Positions 17,598 to 26,742 of a DNA stretch of 64,000 nucleotides are shown here, piece by piece. The position numbers and the translations under genes are program-made. Source of the stretch: Bacillota bacterium (GTDB taxonomy: Bacteria > Bacillota > Clostridia > Lachnospirales > Lachnospiraceae). Every line of letters begins with the position of its first letter. Positions within the stretch are counted from its first letter, which is position 1. Under the pieces are notes generated by a model. That model ran no database searches, had not been told where the DNA came from, and worked only from the letters and a program-made list of their open reading frames with translations. The stretch spans positions 372,001 to 436,000 of the forward strand of contig JAEZLH010000027.1 of the NCBI GenBank assembly GCA_023435895.1. Reading direction: 5' to 3'.

Positions 17598-18698
17598 ATG
17601 AAGAAATTAATGTACGGAGCATTATTGGGTTTCCTTTTCGTGGCTGCATTCTTAGTCAGCGGATCATATTCCAATGGTGCTCCGATTTTAACCTATGTAT
17701 ATTCTAATAGTATGGTGCCATTGATTAATGTCAATGATGCATTCCTTGTATGGCCTACCTCTAATCCAAAGGTTGGGGATATCATTATGTATCGCCCAGT
17801 GGTTCTGAATGCACCCTTTATCACTCATCGCATTATCGGAATCGGTAATACCGGTTTTATTACCAAAGGTGATAACGCACCCTTTGAGGATCAGTTAAAC
17901 GGTGAGCCGGAGGTAAAGCAAAATATTATAGTAGGAAGAGTGGTCACCTTTAATGGAAAGCCCATTGTTATTCCGGGCCTTGGCAATATTCCTTCCCGTT
18001 TGAAGAAAGGGGTTGGTGGTTATGCCAAGTATATCTCAGCGGTTTTTCTGTCTCTGGGTGTTCTTTCCATGTTATTTGGTAATTTCGGCAAAAAGCGAAG
18101 AAGAAAGCCAAGAAGGCGATTGAGGTTAAAGCATGTGTATCGATCCATCATCCTATTTGGTATGCTATCTATAACCATAACTATTTTTATGGGTTCCAGG
18201 GTATCACAGGTTAAATACATGGTTACCGAATATCCCGGCACTTTAGGAAATCAAGTGGAAGTCAACCGACCCGGTGAATTGAAGTTGGTAATACAAAACA
18301 ATGGACTCATTCCCATCTGGCCGGTGATTTCAGGAATTGCACCATTAAGCTATAAAGAAGGACCAACCTATCTGGCTCCCAGAACAAAGGAATCCATAAT
18401 ATTGAGTGTTACACCTCAGAGAAAAACAGGGATGTATCAGGGATATATACAGGTTTATAACTATCCGGCGCTTTTGCCAAGGTCTTGGATACTCTACCTG
18501 CACCGAATTCAACCCGCTGCCTCAATGATTATAATTGCTTTGGTCGGTGGGTGCTGGTTAACCTTATTCTTTAAGCTCTTAGCCTGTATTCATGGTTTTG
18601 AAGAGTGGATACCCCTTAAGGGGATTAAAGATAAGTTGACAAAACGTCGTTTTAAGCGGTTTCGAGCTAAAATACTTGGAAGGGAGAGAAGAATTTGA
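17598..18698 (+). CDS. SipW/ER-type signal peptidase I with extra exported domain
   Basis: This 366-residue S26B signal peptidase has an N-terminal anchor, catalytic Ser38 in YSNSMVP and catalytic His77 in FITHRIIG, followed by TKGDNAPFED. It uses a Ser-His arrangement as in archaeal, ER and SipW enzymes rather than Ser-Lys. After a second membrane segment and an Arg/Lys-rich loop (KKRRRKPRRRLRLK), it has an added exported beta-rich domain (about 205-300) and a last membrane segment, roughly twice the SipW length. The ATG at 17598 has GGAG eight bases upstream. It probably processes the two DUF1102-like products beside it, which share a cleavage-site motif. Confidence 0.88.
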   Translation: MKKLMYGALLGFLFVAAFLVSGSYSNGAPILTYVYSNSMVPLINVNDAFLVWPTSNPKVGDIIMYRPVVLNAPFITHRIIGIGNTGFITKGDNAPFEDQLNGEPEVKQNIIVGRVVTFNGKPIVIPGLGNIPSRLKKGVGGYAKYISAVFLSLGVLSMLFGNFGKKRRRKPRRRLRLKHVYRSIILFGMLSITITIFMGSRVSQVKYMVTEYPGTLGNQVEVNRPGELKLVIQNNGLIPIWPVISGIAPLSYKEGPTYLAPRTKESIILSVTPQRKTGMYQGYIQVYNYPALLPRSWILYLHRIQPAASMIIIALVGGCWLTLFFKLLACIHGFEEWIPLKGIKDKLTKRRFKRFRAKILGRERRI

Positions 18699-19225
18699 TC
18701 AGAAGAAAATTACCACTGGTGTTAATTATCATCGGGTTACTCTTTGGTCTAATTGCAATGCAGGACAGCGCTGCCCTCTCCAGCTTTACCATGAATCGTC
18801 AGACCAAAGCGCAGGTATCCTCTGATAACGCCGCATTGCTTAAGTTGGAAGGCTTTAATTCCTCCCAGTATATGAAATTAAGCAGCTACTATTCGAAGGT
18901 AGGCTCTATTACCAATAATTCAAGCCAACCCTTAAATCTGAATATAAGCGTGGCGCCTACTCAGGTATTTAGTATCATCAGAGCTTATCAGCTTGGAATC
19001 AAGATTGGTACCTCCTCCTGCATTTTACGCAGTAATACCAGCTCTCAACAGCTTACCGTATCCTTAATGCCAGGCCAGAGCGTGGACATACAGATGAATC
19101 TTACCAATTCTCTGCTCGATTTTATCTCCACCTCCTTCATCATTCAGGCATCGGATAACACAAGGAGCCTTAATCTTACTCTTTCGGATAGCGATTCCAC
19201 ACCGAGACGTATTTTAACCTATTAA
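18695..19225 (+). CDS. DUF1102-like secreted structural protein 2
   Basis: This 176-residue exported protein has a signal peptide ending near DSA-ALSSFTMNR, nearly the same junction as the first DUF1102-like protein (GSA-ALSNVTFNR). The mature part is Ser/Asn/Thr-rich and beta-like, with one Cys. It starts at a TTG that overlaps the peptidase stop (TTGA), preceded by GGAAGGGAGAG, so it is translationally coupled. It could be a minor subunit, cap or anchor for the surface structure. The role is inferred from the shared signal region and operon position. Confidence 0.72.
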   Translation: MIRRKLPLVLIIIGLLFGLIAMQDSAALSSFTMNRQTKAQVSSDNAALLKLEGFNSSQYMKLSSYYSKVGSITNNSSQPLNLNISVAPTQVFSIIRAYQLGIKIGTSSCILRSNTSSQQLTVSLMPGQSVDIQMNLTNSLLDFISTSFIIQASDNTRSLNLTLSDSDSTPRRILTY

Positions 19226-19263
19226 ATGAATCATAATATAGGGTGAAAGTACAGGTGAGAGTG

Positions 19264-21207
19264 ATGAAACTAAAAAAAATCATAATAAATCTGTCCATCT
19301 TCCTATTTGTGATTGCGCTACTTGGTAGTGCTGCAATCATTTACCTGAATGTAACCTCAAAGAAAGCAAATGCTCCCCAGGAGAATGCCTCAATCAGTGC
19401 TGCACATAATTATCAAATTGTAACAAGGAGTTCCTTAAAGGTTTGGCCTGCTGGAACCATATTTGCACAGGGGCTGCCGGCATACTTTTATGCCTCAATG
19501 CCTTATGTAGGGATTATCGGACAGGTGAATGCCAATGGAAAAGGGGATATTAAACTAGACGGAACCATAAGAACACAGGTAACGCTTCGGGCTATTAATG
19601 ATAAGTCCGAGGCTTATTGGTCGTATCCCATTTTTCACTCCTCGGAGGAAGCTTTTCAACTAACGAACGACAAGCCCATCTATCAGGCAAAACAAATTGA
19701 TGTAGATCCCTCTGCTTCCTATGACCTTGCAAATCAAATCGCAGAAGAAATCCTGTTTCAAAGCAGTCAATTTCAGTTGGTGGTCAGCTCCCATATTAAT
19801 GTTAGTGGTTCCATCGGCAATATATCCGTTGATAAGAGCTTTGATCAGGAGTTACCAATCAGTTTGTTGGCATCTAGCTTTACCCTGCCAAGAACCGAGG
19901 ATTCTTCAAGTAATATATTAGTTCGTTCTAATATCACAGCTCCTTCTTTGGAAGAATCATATATCGGAATAATAAATGAGAATAGAATACCAATTGCGAT
20001 AATTGGGGTATCCGTGATCTTTATTCTATTACTGCTTTGGATGAAATCAAAAACCGGAACGAAACTCATGGCGGATCATCGTAAATACAAGGATTGGATT
20101 ACGGAAGGAACGGTTGAGATTAGTAATCAGTATTTCATTCAAATTAATTCCCTGCAAGGACTAGTGGATTTGGCAATTGATCTGGATAAGCGAGTGATTT
20201 ATGATTCCGGTGTGATGAAATACTATGTGGTGGATGAGGATATGATTTATGTATTTGATGCAAAACGTAAATATACCCTGAATGACAATAAACAACAACT
20301 GGGAAAGCTGCTTTTAAATCAGGGATTAATTCAGCCCGAACAGCTTGAAATGGCGTTATATTATCAAAATAAAATTGGATATCGACTGGGGGAAAGCCTA
20401 ATAGCTCTGGGCTTTATCGATGAGACCACATTGTTTAGTACCCTTGCTGCTCAAAGTAAATTAGATTATTATGAGGCAGGAGAGGAAGTGGTAGTTGGTA
20501 AGCCGGAACTTTTGGAGAAAAAGAATGTGAATAAAGCGAAAGCATTAATGGCATTTCCCCTTGGGGTTAGGGCGGATCAAACATTGGTGGTTGCCTGCAG
20601 TGAATTCTCCAGAGAGGGAATTACCCAGGAACTAAAGAAGGTATTCGAAAGAGAGCTTCATATGGCAGCAGTCAGCCCTTCTTTTATTAATCGATGCTTT
20701 CAACAGTTGGATACAAAGGAGGAGCTTCCTAAATCAGTGGCTACGACGCAAGATACTCCTCTGCCTAAGGAGCTAAGTGAGAAAGAACAGAAAGAATTTA
20801 TCACTGCATATTACCACGGAACAGTTGATATTTCGTTGATTCTGCAATATATGGGCTTTCTGGATCAGGAGTTGTTGATACAAAAACCAAAGAAAGAAGG
20901 AATATTGCCTTGGCTGGTTGGAAAGCAGATTATATCTGGTGAAATATCCAATATGATGAAGGGGCTTGATAAAGCGGTAAAAAACCTTGAATTAAAGGAG
21001 CGTCAGTCAAAGCAATGTCCGACTCTTACGAAGCTCTTAATTCATTCCAATTATATTACTCCTGAAAGCGAAGATTGGATTAGGAGTGAGCTGGAGGTAC
21101 AGAAACTTCCACTAAACCAGCTTTTGGTTGATAATTATCTGGCTTCTCCTAAGACGGTAGAGCAAGCCGAATTTTTAATTGATGCGCTAAAGCGACTGGT
21201 AGGATAA
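19264..21207 (+). CDS. DUF5305-like membrane protein joined to a c-di-GMP-binding MshEN motif
   Basis: This 647-residue protein has a membrane segment (about 5-28), an exported beta-rich domain like DUF5305 (about 45-235), a second membrane segment (about 242-260), then a cytoplasmic half. Residues about 345-397 hold two 24-residue motifs of the form (R/Q)LG..L(L/I)..G(L/F)I....L...L..Q separated by exactly five residues. This is the layout of the MshEN c-di-GMP-binding domain of type II secretion/MSHA ATPases. No Walker motifs follow, so it is not an ATPase. It could carry a c-di-GMP signal across the membrane to the surface proteins of this operon. ATG 19264 has AGGTGAG upstream; GTG 19243 is an alternative. 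Confidence 0.75.
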   Translation: MKLKKIIINLSIFLFVIALLGSAAIIYLNVTSKKANAPQENASISAAHNYQIVTRSSLKVWPAGTIFAQGLPAYFYASMPYVGIIGQVNANGKGDIKLDGTIRTQVTLRAINDKSEAYWSYPIFHSSEEAFQLTNDKPIYQAKQIDVDPSASYDLANQIAEEILFQSSQFQLVVSSHINVSGSIGNISVDKSFDQELPISLLASSFTLPRTEDSSSNILVRSNITAPSLEESYIGIINENRIPIAIIGVSVIFILLLLWMKSKTGTKLMADHRKYKDWITEGTVEISNQYFIQINSLQGLVDLAIDLDKRVIYDSGVMKYYVVDEDMIYVFDAKRKYTLNDNKQQLGKLLLNQGLIQPEQLEMALYYQNKIGYRLGESLIALGFIDETTLFSTLAAQSKLDYYEAGEEVVVGKPELLEKKNVNKAKALMAFPLGVRADQTLVVACSEFSREGITQELKKVFERELHMAAVSPSFINRCFQQLDTKEELPKSVATTQDTPLPKELSEKEQKEFITAYYHGTVDISLILQYMGFLDQELLIQKPKKEGILPWLVGKQIISGEISNMMKGLDKAVKNLELKERQSKQCPTLTKLLIHSNYITPESEDWIRSELEVQKLPLNQLLVDNYLASPKTVEQAEFLIDALKRLVG

Positions 21208-21269
21208 CCATAAACCGATTACCATATAGTAAGCAACGATTGGGATAAAGGATTGACTTATTGTTAGGA

Positions 21270-21323
21270 AAGGCATATTATCCAATTGCAAATGATTTGC
21301 AATTGAGAGGATATGCCTTTTTT
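21270..21323 (+). terminator. Strong intrinsic terminator after the surface-protein operon
   Basis: AAGGCATAT (21270-21278) pairs with ATATGCCTT (21311-21319). An inner perfect CAATTGCAAAT/ATTTGCAATTG stem (21283-21305) adds length, and a T run follows to 21323. The 21324-21601 stretch after it shows no gene or clear motif; it should hold the promoter of the reductase. Confidence 0.92.
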
Positions 21324-21601
21324 GTGTATCTATAATTTGCTTGTCAATGCAATTGAATTAGGGATATGTTCTTTTTAATCTAATTCATAACATGAAAGGT
21401 TGAACCTGTAACAGAAGATATGCATTTAATATGATAAAGAGGTTGCTTATGGGAAGTATTTTTGATATGATTTGAAAAATACATAGATAAACACATGGTT
21501 TAGAAGGATAAAATGAATAAACATCTGACACAGTAATTCATGATAGAGGTTCCTTCATAAAAATCCAGAAAATCAGACACTCAGAAAGGCAAAGCAATAC
21601 T

Positions 21602-23194
21602 ATGAGCACATTATTTGACGCAGATTTAGAGGAATTAATCGAAACACAGAAAGAAGCGTTTCGTAAAAATATTGAAGAATTCAAAGTGGTTGGGCATCGA
21701 TTTCTAAATGGTGAGATCAGCTCCAACGAATTTAAAGCGTCCTCAGGTGGAATGGGAGTATACGCTCAAAAGGGAGGAAAGCAGTTTATGATCCGATTAC
21801 GAGTTCTTTCCGGTAAATTGGAGGGAAAGCACTTGCAATTGATTCAAGAATTTGTAAAGGATTATAATTTATCGTCCATACATTTGACCTCAAGAGAAGC
21901 CATTCAGCTTCATGATTTGGAGTTTGATGACTTAATCGCCATAATGGAGAAGAGTTTGGAGCATGGTTTGTTCACTAGAGGGGGTGGAGGAAACTTTCCC
22001 CGTAATGTATCTTTATCCCCTTTATCCGGTGTGGAGGTTGGAGAAGCCTTTGATGTTACTCCTTACGCATTACTTGTGAATCGATATTTCCTATCCAGAA
22101 TGAATCAATATAAGCTGCCAAGAAAATTCAAGGTTGCGTTTTCGAATAATGAGAAAGACAGTGCTAATGCGACTATTATAGATCTGGGATTTTTGGCAGT
22201 GAATAAGGAAGGCATGCTCCAATTCAAGTTATTCATTGGTGGTAGTCTTGGCAATCAGGGTGAGATCGGAGTACCATTTCAGGAACTAGTGTCCCCCAGG
22301 GATGTGTTATATCATGTTGAGGCGTGTCTTCGTTTGTTCACCCAGGAAGGGGATTATGAGAACAAGGGGAAGGCGAGAATTCGTTTTATTGTAAAACGAC
22401 TTGGCAGAGAAGAATTTCTTGTTCGTTATAAGAAGGCGTTGGAGGAAGTTAAAGCCTCTATGAGTTTAAAGCTGCCCGAGGTTTATGAGCCTTCTTTAAC
22501 TAAAGCTGAGGAGTATCAGGAGGACTCTATATATCCGAATATGATTTCCCAAAAGCAAAAGGGTCTCTATACAGTAGTGATTCATCCAGGAGGTGGAATT
22601 TTAAAGAGTGAGGATTTAAATAATATTACCTCCTTTGTACAGAAGGTTCCAGAGGCGGAGCTTCGACTTAGCATGGAGGAGAGCTTATATATTCGTAATC
22701 TTACCCTTGATCAAGCGAAGGATTTATTAAAGCTGGCTGGCTCCTTGGCTCAGACTACAGCTGTAGAGCGAAGCATCAGCTGTATTGGAGTTCCAACCTG
22801 CCAGATCGGAATTGGTGAGAGCCAAAGACTTTTAGGGGATATATTGAACTATATGGAGGAACATAAAATGACGGAAGAGATATTGCCTTCCATTCATATA
22901 TCCGGTTGCTTGAATTCCTGCGCCAGACAGCAGGTTAGTGAAATTGGCTTCCACTGCAAGAAGAAACAAACAGAGCAGAACCCTGAGATATATGCATTGC
23001 ATATCGGTGGAAGGACGAGCGAGTTTGATACCCATCTGGGAACAGTATACGGGGATCTAACTGCGGATAATATACCAAAATTCTTATATGAGCTGGCAGT
23101 TCAATTAAAAGAAAAACAGTTAAAACTTATGGAGTATATACAGCTTGAAGGAGAAGAATTCCAAGCATTGGTAAAGCAGTATAGTGTATGTTAA
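21602..23194 (+). CDS. Ferredoxin-type sulfite/nitrite reductase
   Basis: This siroheme and 4Fe-4S reductase has 530 residues and the two-fold repeated layout of NirA/Sir proteins. The four cluster/siroheme Cys are in SCIGVPTCQIG and HISGCLNSCARQQ. The siroheme-facing basic residues TSREAIQLHD and GGGGNFPRNV are conserved. It reduces sulfite to sulfide or nitrite to ammonia with electrons from ferredoxin; assimilatory use is likely as no dissimilatory partners are near. It stands alone in the window. The start is ATG with only a weak AAGG-type site upstream. Confidence 0.9.
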   Translation: MSTLFDADLEELIETQKEAFRKNIEEFKVVGHRFLNGEISSNEFKASSGGMGVYAQKGGKQFMIRLRVLSGKLEGKHLQLIQEFVKDYNLSSIHLTSREAIQLHDLEFDDLIAIMEKSLEHGLFTRGGGGNFPRNVSLSPLSGVEVGEAFDVTPYALLVNRYFLSRMNQYKLPRKFKVAFSNNEKDSANATIIDLGFLAVNKEGMLQFKLFIGGSLGNQGEIGVPFQELVSPRDVLYHVEACLRLFTQEGDYENKGKARIRFIVKRLGREEFLVRYKKALEEVKASMSLKLPEVYEPSLTKAEEYQEDSIYPNMISQKQKGLYTVVIHPGGGILKSEDLNNITSFVQKVPEAELRLSMEESLYIRNLTLDQAKDLLKLAGSLAQTTAVERSISCIGVPTCQIGIGESQRLLGDILNYMEEHKMTEEILPSIHISGCLNSCARQQVSEIGFHCKKKQTEQNPEIYALHIGGRTSEFDTHLGTVYGDLTADNIPKFLYELAVQLKEKQLKLMEYIQLEGEEFQALVKQYSVC

Positions 23195-23336
23195 ATGTCA
23201 AGACTCAGACTATCATCTCGGAAAGAATAACAAGAAGTAAATGTTTGGCCAATCAAAGAATGTTTAAAAGCTATGCCATTTTTAAAACTCCTCGTGCAGA
23301 ATAGCATTTGATTGAATGGTAGTTGCACTTTGTCCA

Positions 23337-23373
23337 AACTTCCGACAAATGAATATCTGAAATGTCGGAAGTT
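23337..23373. promoter_or_regulatory. Perfect 11-bp inverted repeat upstream of the AraC-family gene
   Basis: AACTTCCGACA (23337-23347) and TGTCGGAAGTT (23363-23373) are exact reverse complements with a 15-base spacer. They end about 30 bases before the AraC-gene ribosome binding site. It has no T tract, so an operator or a leader hairpin is more likely than a terminator. Confidence 0.5.
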
Positions 23374-23413
23374 CTTAGTCATTTTGTATTATTCTTATTT
23401 CGGAGGAGAAAAT

Positions 23414-24265
23414 ATGGATTTAATAGTACAGCTCAATAAGGCAATCGAATATATCGAACAGTATTTAACGGATGAAGACGCTCTATCTAGGGTTGCGGGT
23501 GTAACGGTTTATTCAAAGTATCATTTCCAAAGGATATTTAATTATTTGGCTGATATGCCCTTAGGTGAGTATATCCGCAAGCGAAAATTATCCGTAGCGA
23601 TTATTGACCTGCAAAAGGGTGAACGGGTAATTGATGTGGCAGTGAAATACGGTTACAATAGTGCGGATAGTTTTGCCAGAGCCTTTGAAAAACAACATGG
23701 CGTAACGCCTACACTTGCCAGACAGTACGGTGTTAAATATCATATTTTTCCTCCAATCACTTTTCAAATTATGATTAAAGGAGTACAAAAAATGGTATGT
23801 AGAATTGAGAAAAAAAAAGCTTTTGAAATGTTTGGTGTGTTTGGGTTGATTAGTGCAGATATGGAGCAAGCCTTTAAAGAGGTCAAAGAATTTTGCCTAA
23901 AATGTGATGAGGATGATACGGTCTACAATATGAACACCCTGTTAGATGTTGATGACTGCACAATGCTTCATGCGGCATTATACGATCATACGGAATCAAA
24001 TTTCAAGTATATGATCTGTCAGTATGTGAGGGATGATTTGCAAATTCCGGAACATTACACAAGATTACAGGTACCTGCTCTTGAATGGGCAATCTTTTCG
24101 GTAGATGATATGAACTTACCTGAGATGTGGAGGAGAATTTATACGGAGTGGCTGCCGACCTCCGGTTACCAGATTGTTGGGGATATTAACTTTGAGATGT
24201 ATTATGGGAATGCGAGAATCGGAGATCAACGTGGAGAGATATGGCTTCCGGTAGAGCATCAATGA
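23414..24265 (+). CDS. AraC-family regulator with GyrI-like effector domain
   Basis: This 283-residue regulator has an N-terminal AraC double helix-turn-helix (about 1-108, with YSKYHFQRIFNYLADMPLGEYI and the typical second helix GYNSADSFARAFEKQHGVTP) followed by a C-terminal SoxS/Rob-like GyrI effector-binding domain (about 120-283). This HTH-first order is typical of Rob/YdeE-type drug or small-molecule sensors. ATG 23414 has GGAGGAG upstream; the frame stays open further 5' but lacks a site. The nearby perfect inverted repeat could be its own operator. The target genes are unknown. Confidence 0.9.
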   Translation: MDLIVQLNKAIEYIEQYLTDEDALSRVAGVTVYSKYHFQRIFNYLADMPLGEYIRKRKLSVAIIDLQKGERVIDVAVKYGYNSADSFARAFEKQHGVTPTLARQYGVKYHIFPPITFQIMIKGVQKMVCRIEKKKAFEMFGVFGLISADMEQAFKEVKEFCLKCDEDDTVYNMNTLLDVDDCTMLHAALYDHTESNFKYMICQYVRDDLQIPEHYTRLQVPALEWAIFSVDDMNLPEMWRRIYTEWLPTSGYQIVGDINFEMYYGNARIGDQRGEIWLPVEHQ

Positions 24266-24419
24266 GTGTTAATGAATTCAATTGGTAGTAGTTCACATTA
24301 TAATCAAATCATTAATAGAACATCATAACAACATGTCGTGTTTATCAATGCGGTAAATTAACAAGCCGGATAATTCATGAAGCGTTAATTGTGAAACGGA
24401 GTAATAGGAGGAGAATAGT

Positions 24420-25004
24420 ATGGATATTAATGTTCTGCTTTTTGATGACTTTGAGACACTGGATGTTTTTGGCCCGGTTGAGATTCTTGGTCAGATAGAA
24501 GAATATAAGCTATGCTATTATTCCACGCAGGGAGGTCTTATTCGCAGTGCTCAGAATACACTAGTAATGACAGAGCCGCTTAACCATGCCGCAAGTAATT
24601 CAATCCTTTTAATTCCCGGGGGCAGAGGAACCAGGGCATTGGTTAGGGATGAGGATTTTCTTAATCATTTGAAGAAGGCGGCAAATGACTCGGTTTATTG
24701 TTTGTGTGTATGCACCGGTTCAGGGTTGCTAGCCAAAACCGGTTTGCTAAAGCAGGTGCAAGCCACCTCCAATAAGAAAGCCTTCGATTGGGTTGTTTCA
24801 CTGGATTCTGAGGTTAACTGGATCAAAGAAGCCAGATGGGTCGTTGATGGCAAATATTATACCTCCTCCGGCGTATCCGCGGGGATGGATATGGCATTAG
24901 GTTTTATTAAAGACCGATTTGGTTTGGAGAAGGCGTTTGATATCGCAAAGCATATTGAATATGTTTGGAATCGTGATTCTACGAAGGATGATTTTGCTGT
25001 ATGA
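24420..25004 (+). CDS. DJ-1/PfpI-family protein
   Basis: This 194-residue class I glutamine-amidotransferase-like protein has DDFETLDVFGPVEILG at the N-terminus and the nucleophile elbow CVCTGSGLLAKTG with the catalytic Cys. Members include glyoxalases, chaperones, amidases and sensors. This one resembles the GATase-1-like domain found in some AraC-type regulators (FtrA/GATase1_AraC), but here it is free-standing and beside a separate AraC-family gene. It may be a stress or carbonyl-handling enzyme. The start is ATG with AGGAGGAG upstream. Confidence 0.88.
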   Translation: MDINVLLFDDFETLDVFGPVEILGQIEEYKLCYYSTQGGLIRSAQNTLVMTEPLNHAASNSILLIPGGRGTRALVRDEDFLNHLKKAANDSVYCLCVCTGSGLLAKTGLLKQVQATSNKKAFDWVVSLDSEVNWIKEARWVVDGKYYTSSGVSAGMDMALGFIKDRFGLEKAFDIAKHIEYVWNRDSTKDDFAV

Positions 25005-25274
25005 GAACGAGGAGAGAAATCTACAGCTCCTTAAAGACAAGTCTCAAAAGATATTTAAGTCAGTAAAAACATAGTTGGAGTTAATGGTTGTAAGTATAAA
25101 ATGTAACCAGTGAAAACAATAGTAGGAACAAATAGTAGTAAGTAAAATCGCAGATGGTAATAAATAACAGGTAGAGTAATTGGATGAAATATTAATTATA
25201 GCCGGTCAAACAATAGGTTGTGTAAATGTTGTAAGTATAAATTCCTTCTAGCGTAAATTACAGTAATAAAATAG
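25005..25274. other. Gene-free, purine-rich stretch
   Basis: No reading frame or hairpin was recognised. The sequence is A/G-rich with loosely repeated GTAAGTA and AATAGTAG words, and TGTAAGTATAAA occurs twice, about 140 bases apart. It looks like a decayed simple repeat. Confidence 0.4.
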
Positions 25275-25314
25275 CCCTAAGAAATCTGCTTTTGCAATGT
25301 TTCTTAGGGTTTTC
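25275..25314. terminator. Intrinsic terminator between convergent genes
   Basis: CCCTAAGAAA (25275-25284) pairs perfectly with TTTCTTAGGG (25300-25309), then TTTTCT on the plus strand. It can end the DJ-1 transcript, and perhaps also the convergent slipin transcript. Confidence 0.85.
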
Positions 25315-25371
25315 TATCTTTCTTAGCTTTTATTGAGCTTCGATGAAACTACTATTTAATTCCATGTTCCG

Positions 25372-26463
25372 TTATTGATTTACAATTGCTCTTAATTCAC
25401 TTAACAAGTTTCCTCCACCTACCGAGATATTACCAACGCGATCGCAGATTTTTTCCAGGTATTCCAGTTCTTTTAGTTTAAAGAGGGTAGCATTTTCATC
25501 CATAAGCTTGGCGGTATTTAAGAGGCTTCTGGTGGAGGCAACTTCTTCCCTGCGGGCAATGACATTGGCCTGAGCATTCTTTTCCGCAATCAACACTGTA
25601 TTCATAATATCACGGATTTCTCCGGGTAAAATGATATCCTTTAGGCCACAATCTGAGAATTCCACGAACAATACACCTTGCTTCATCCTTAATTGCTCCA
25701 GGACATAGCCTGCAATGGAATCCTTTTGCTCCAAAAGCTCATCAAAACGGAACTTGCCCACATATTCACGAAGAACCAGTTGGGTTAGGGTATAGATTTG
25801 TAATTTATAATCCTTGATTTTGGTCACGATATTCAACTCATCTATTATTTTGTAATTACATACAAAATTCAGTCTAAGGGATACCTTATCGGCGGTCAGA
25901 ATGTCTTGACCGGAGATATCAAGCTGTTGTGTCCTCATATCCACATTGATGACAGTAATCTTTGTCATAGTGTTCCAAAAGAAATAAGAGCCGCTGTTTA
26001 TAGTACGTTCCAGCTTTCCATCGTAGAATAAAAGACCGATTTCACCCTCTGGCACCTCAACCTTAATGTAAAGGTCATAAGGAACCATTTGCAATTGCTC
26101 CTTATTCAGCTCAGTGATAAAAGGATTGGTCATATCGATTAACTTAAAGGTATGGGAACGATAGCAGTTCCAAAAGCAATAGTTTCCGGTCAGTAAGGTT
26201 CCCACGGTTTTACCATCCTCCATGTGAACTGCAATATGACCATCAGGAACATCAATAGTCGTAACGCTTTGAGCAAATAATTTATCTTTCAGGAGCAGAG
26301 CATTATCCGCCGTTGTAATATGTACTGGTTTCGTAATATCAGCACGGGCATAGCTTTCACCCAAAAACTTAGTGATATAATATTTGCCAGGTAATAACAT
26401 TCTTCGATAACTTCCGTTCTTAAACAAAAATCCCCGTTCGTTTTCATTAATAATAATCTTCAT
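25372..26463 (-). CDS. Slipin-family SPFH/Band-7 protein
   Basis: This 363-residue slipin has no obvious transmembrane segment. Two N-terminal repeated beta blocks (NERGFLFKNGSY... and EGEIGLLFYDGK...) precede an SPFH core (about 150-290), with the QQLDISGQDILTADKVSLRLN signature, and a helical, AEKNAQANVIARREEVA-type coiled-coil tail. Soluble slipins of this kind are found beside RNA-repair genes (RtcB, RNA-ligase-associated) and tRNA-like RNAs in other bacteria. Here a YrlA-like RNA lies directly upstream on the same strand. A well-placed GGAGG precedes the ATG. Its molecular role is unknown. Confidence 0.9.
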   Translation of the reverse strand: MKIIINENERGFLFKNGSYRRMLLPGKYYITKFLGESYARADITKPVHITTADNALLLKDKLFAQSVTTIDVPDGHIAVHMEDGKTVGTLLTGNYCFWNCYRSHTFKLIDMTNPFITELNKEQLQMVPYDLYIKVEVPEGEIGLLFYDGKLERTINSGSYFFWNTMTKITVINVDMRTQQLDISGQDILTADKVSLRLNFVCNYKIIDELNIVTKIKDYKLQIYTLTQLVLREYVGKFRFDELLEQKDSIAGYVLEQLRMKQGVLFVEFSDCGLKDIILPGEIRDIMNTVLIAEKNAQANVIARREEVASTRSLLNTAKLMDENATLFKLKELEYLEKICDRVGNISVGGGNLLSELRAIVNQ

Positions 26464-26502
26464 AACTTTCCTCCTTGTTTCGCCAATTCAAAACGTCCAC
26501 GC

Positions 26503-26742
26503 TCATCCTGCGGAGCCGAAGTTAAGTAAATCCTTTCTTAATCGATGTGCTTCCTTTAAAGGATGCTTATGGATTAAGTCGGGATGATACGGTATCCCTT
26601 CTGCCACAGGCGGATGATACGTTGCCGGGATATGAAACTTTTCCAGACGGGACGTCTTGATCCAGCTCTTAAAATAATTTGTCGATGAGGATTTAAACCT
26701 CAGCGCATTAACGCTTGCCTTGATATGCTCTACCCGCTGAAG
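26503..26742 (-). pseudogene. Start-less reading-frame remnant upstream of slipin
   Basis: The frame is open for 79 codons and ends in TGA only 39 bases before the slipin start. It has no ATG, GTG or TTG start; an in-frame TAG (26743-26745) closes it upstream. The translation is protein-like in composition, with a His/Pro-rich segment (ATYHPPVAEGIPYHPDLIHK) and a charged helix (PLKEAHRLRKDLLN). I do not recognise the family. It is probably the C-terminal end of a gene whose front was deleted, perhaps an RNA-repair partner as seen in other slipin operons. Its first codons overlap the 3' strand of the tRNA-like RNA. Confidence 0.5.
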
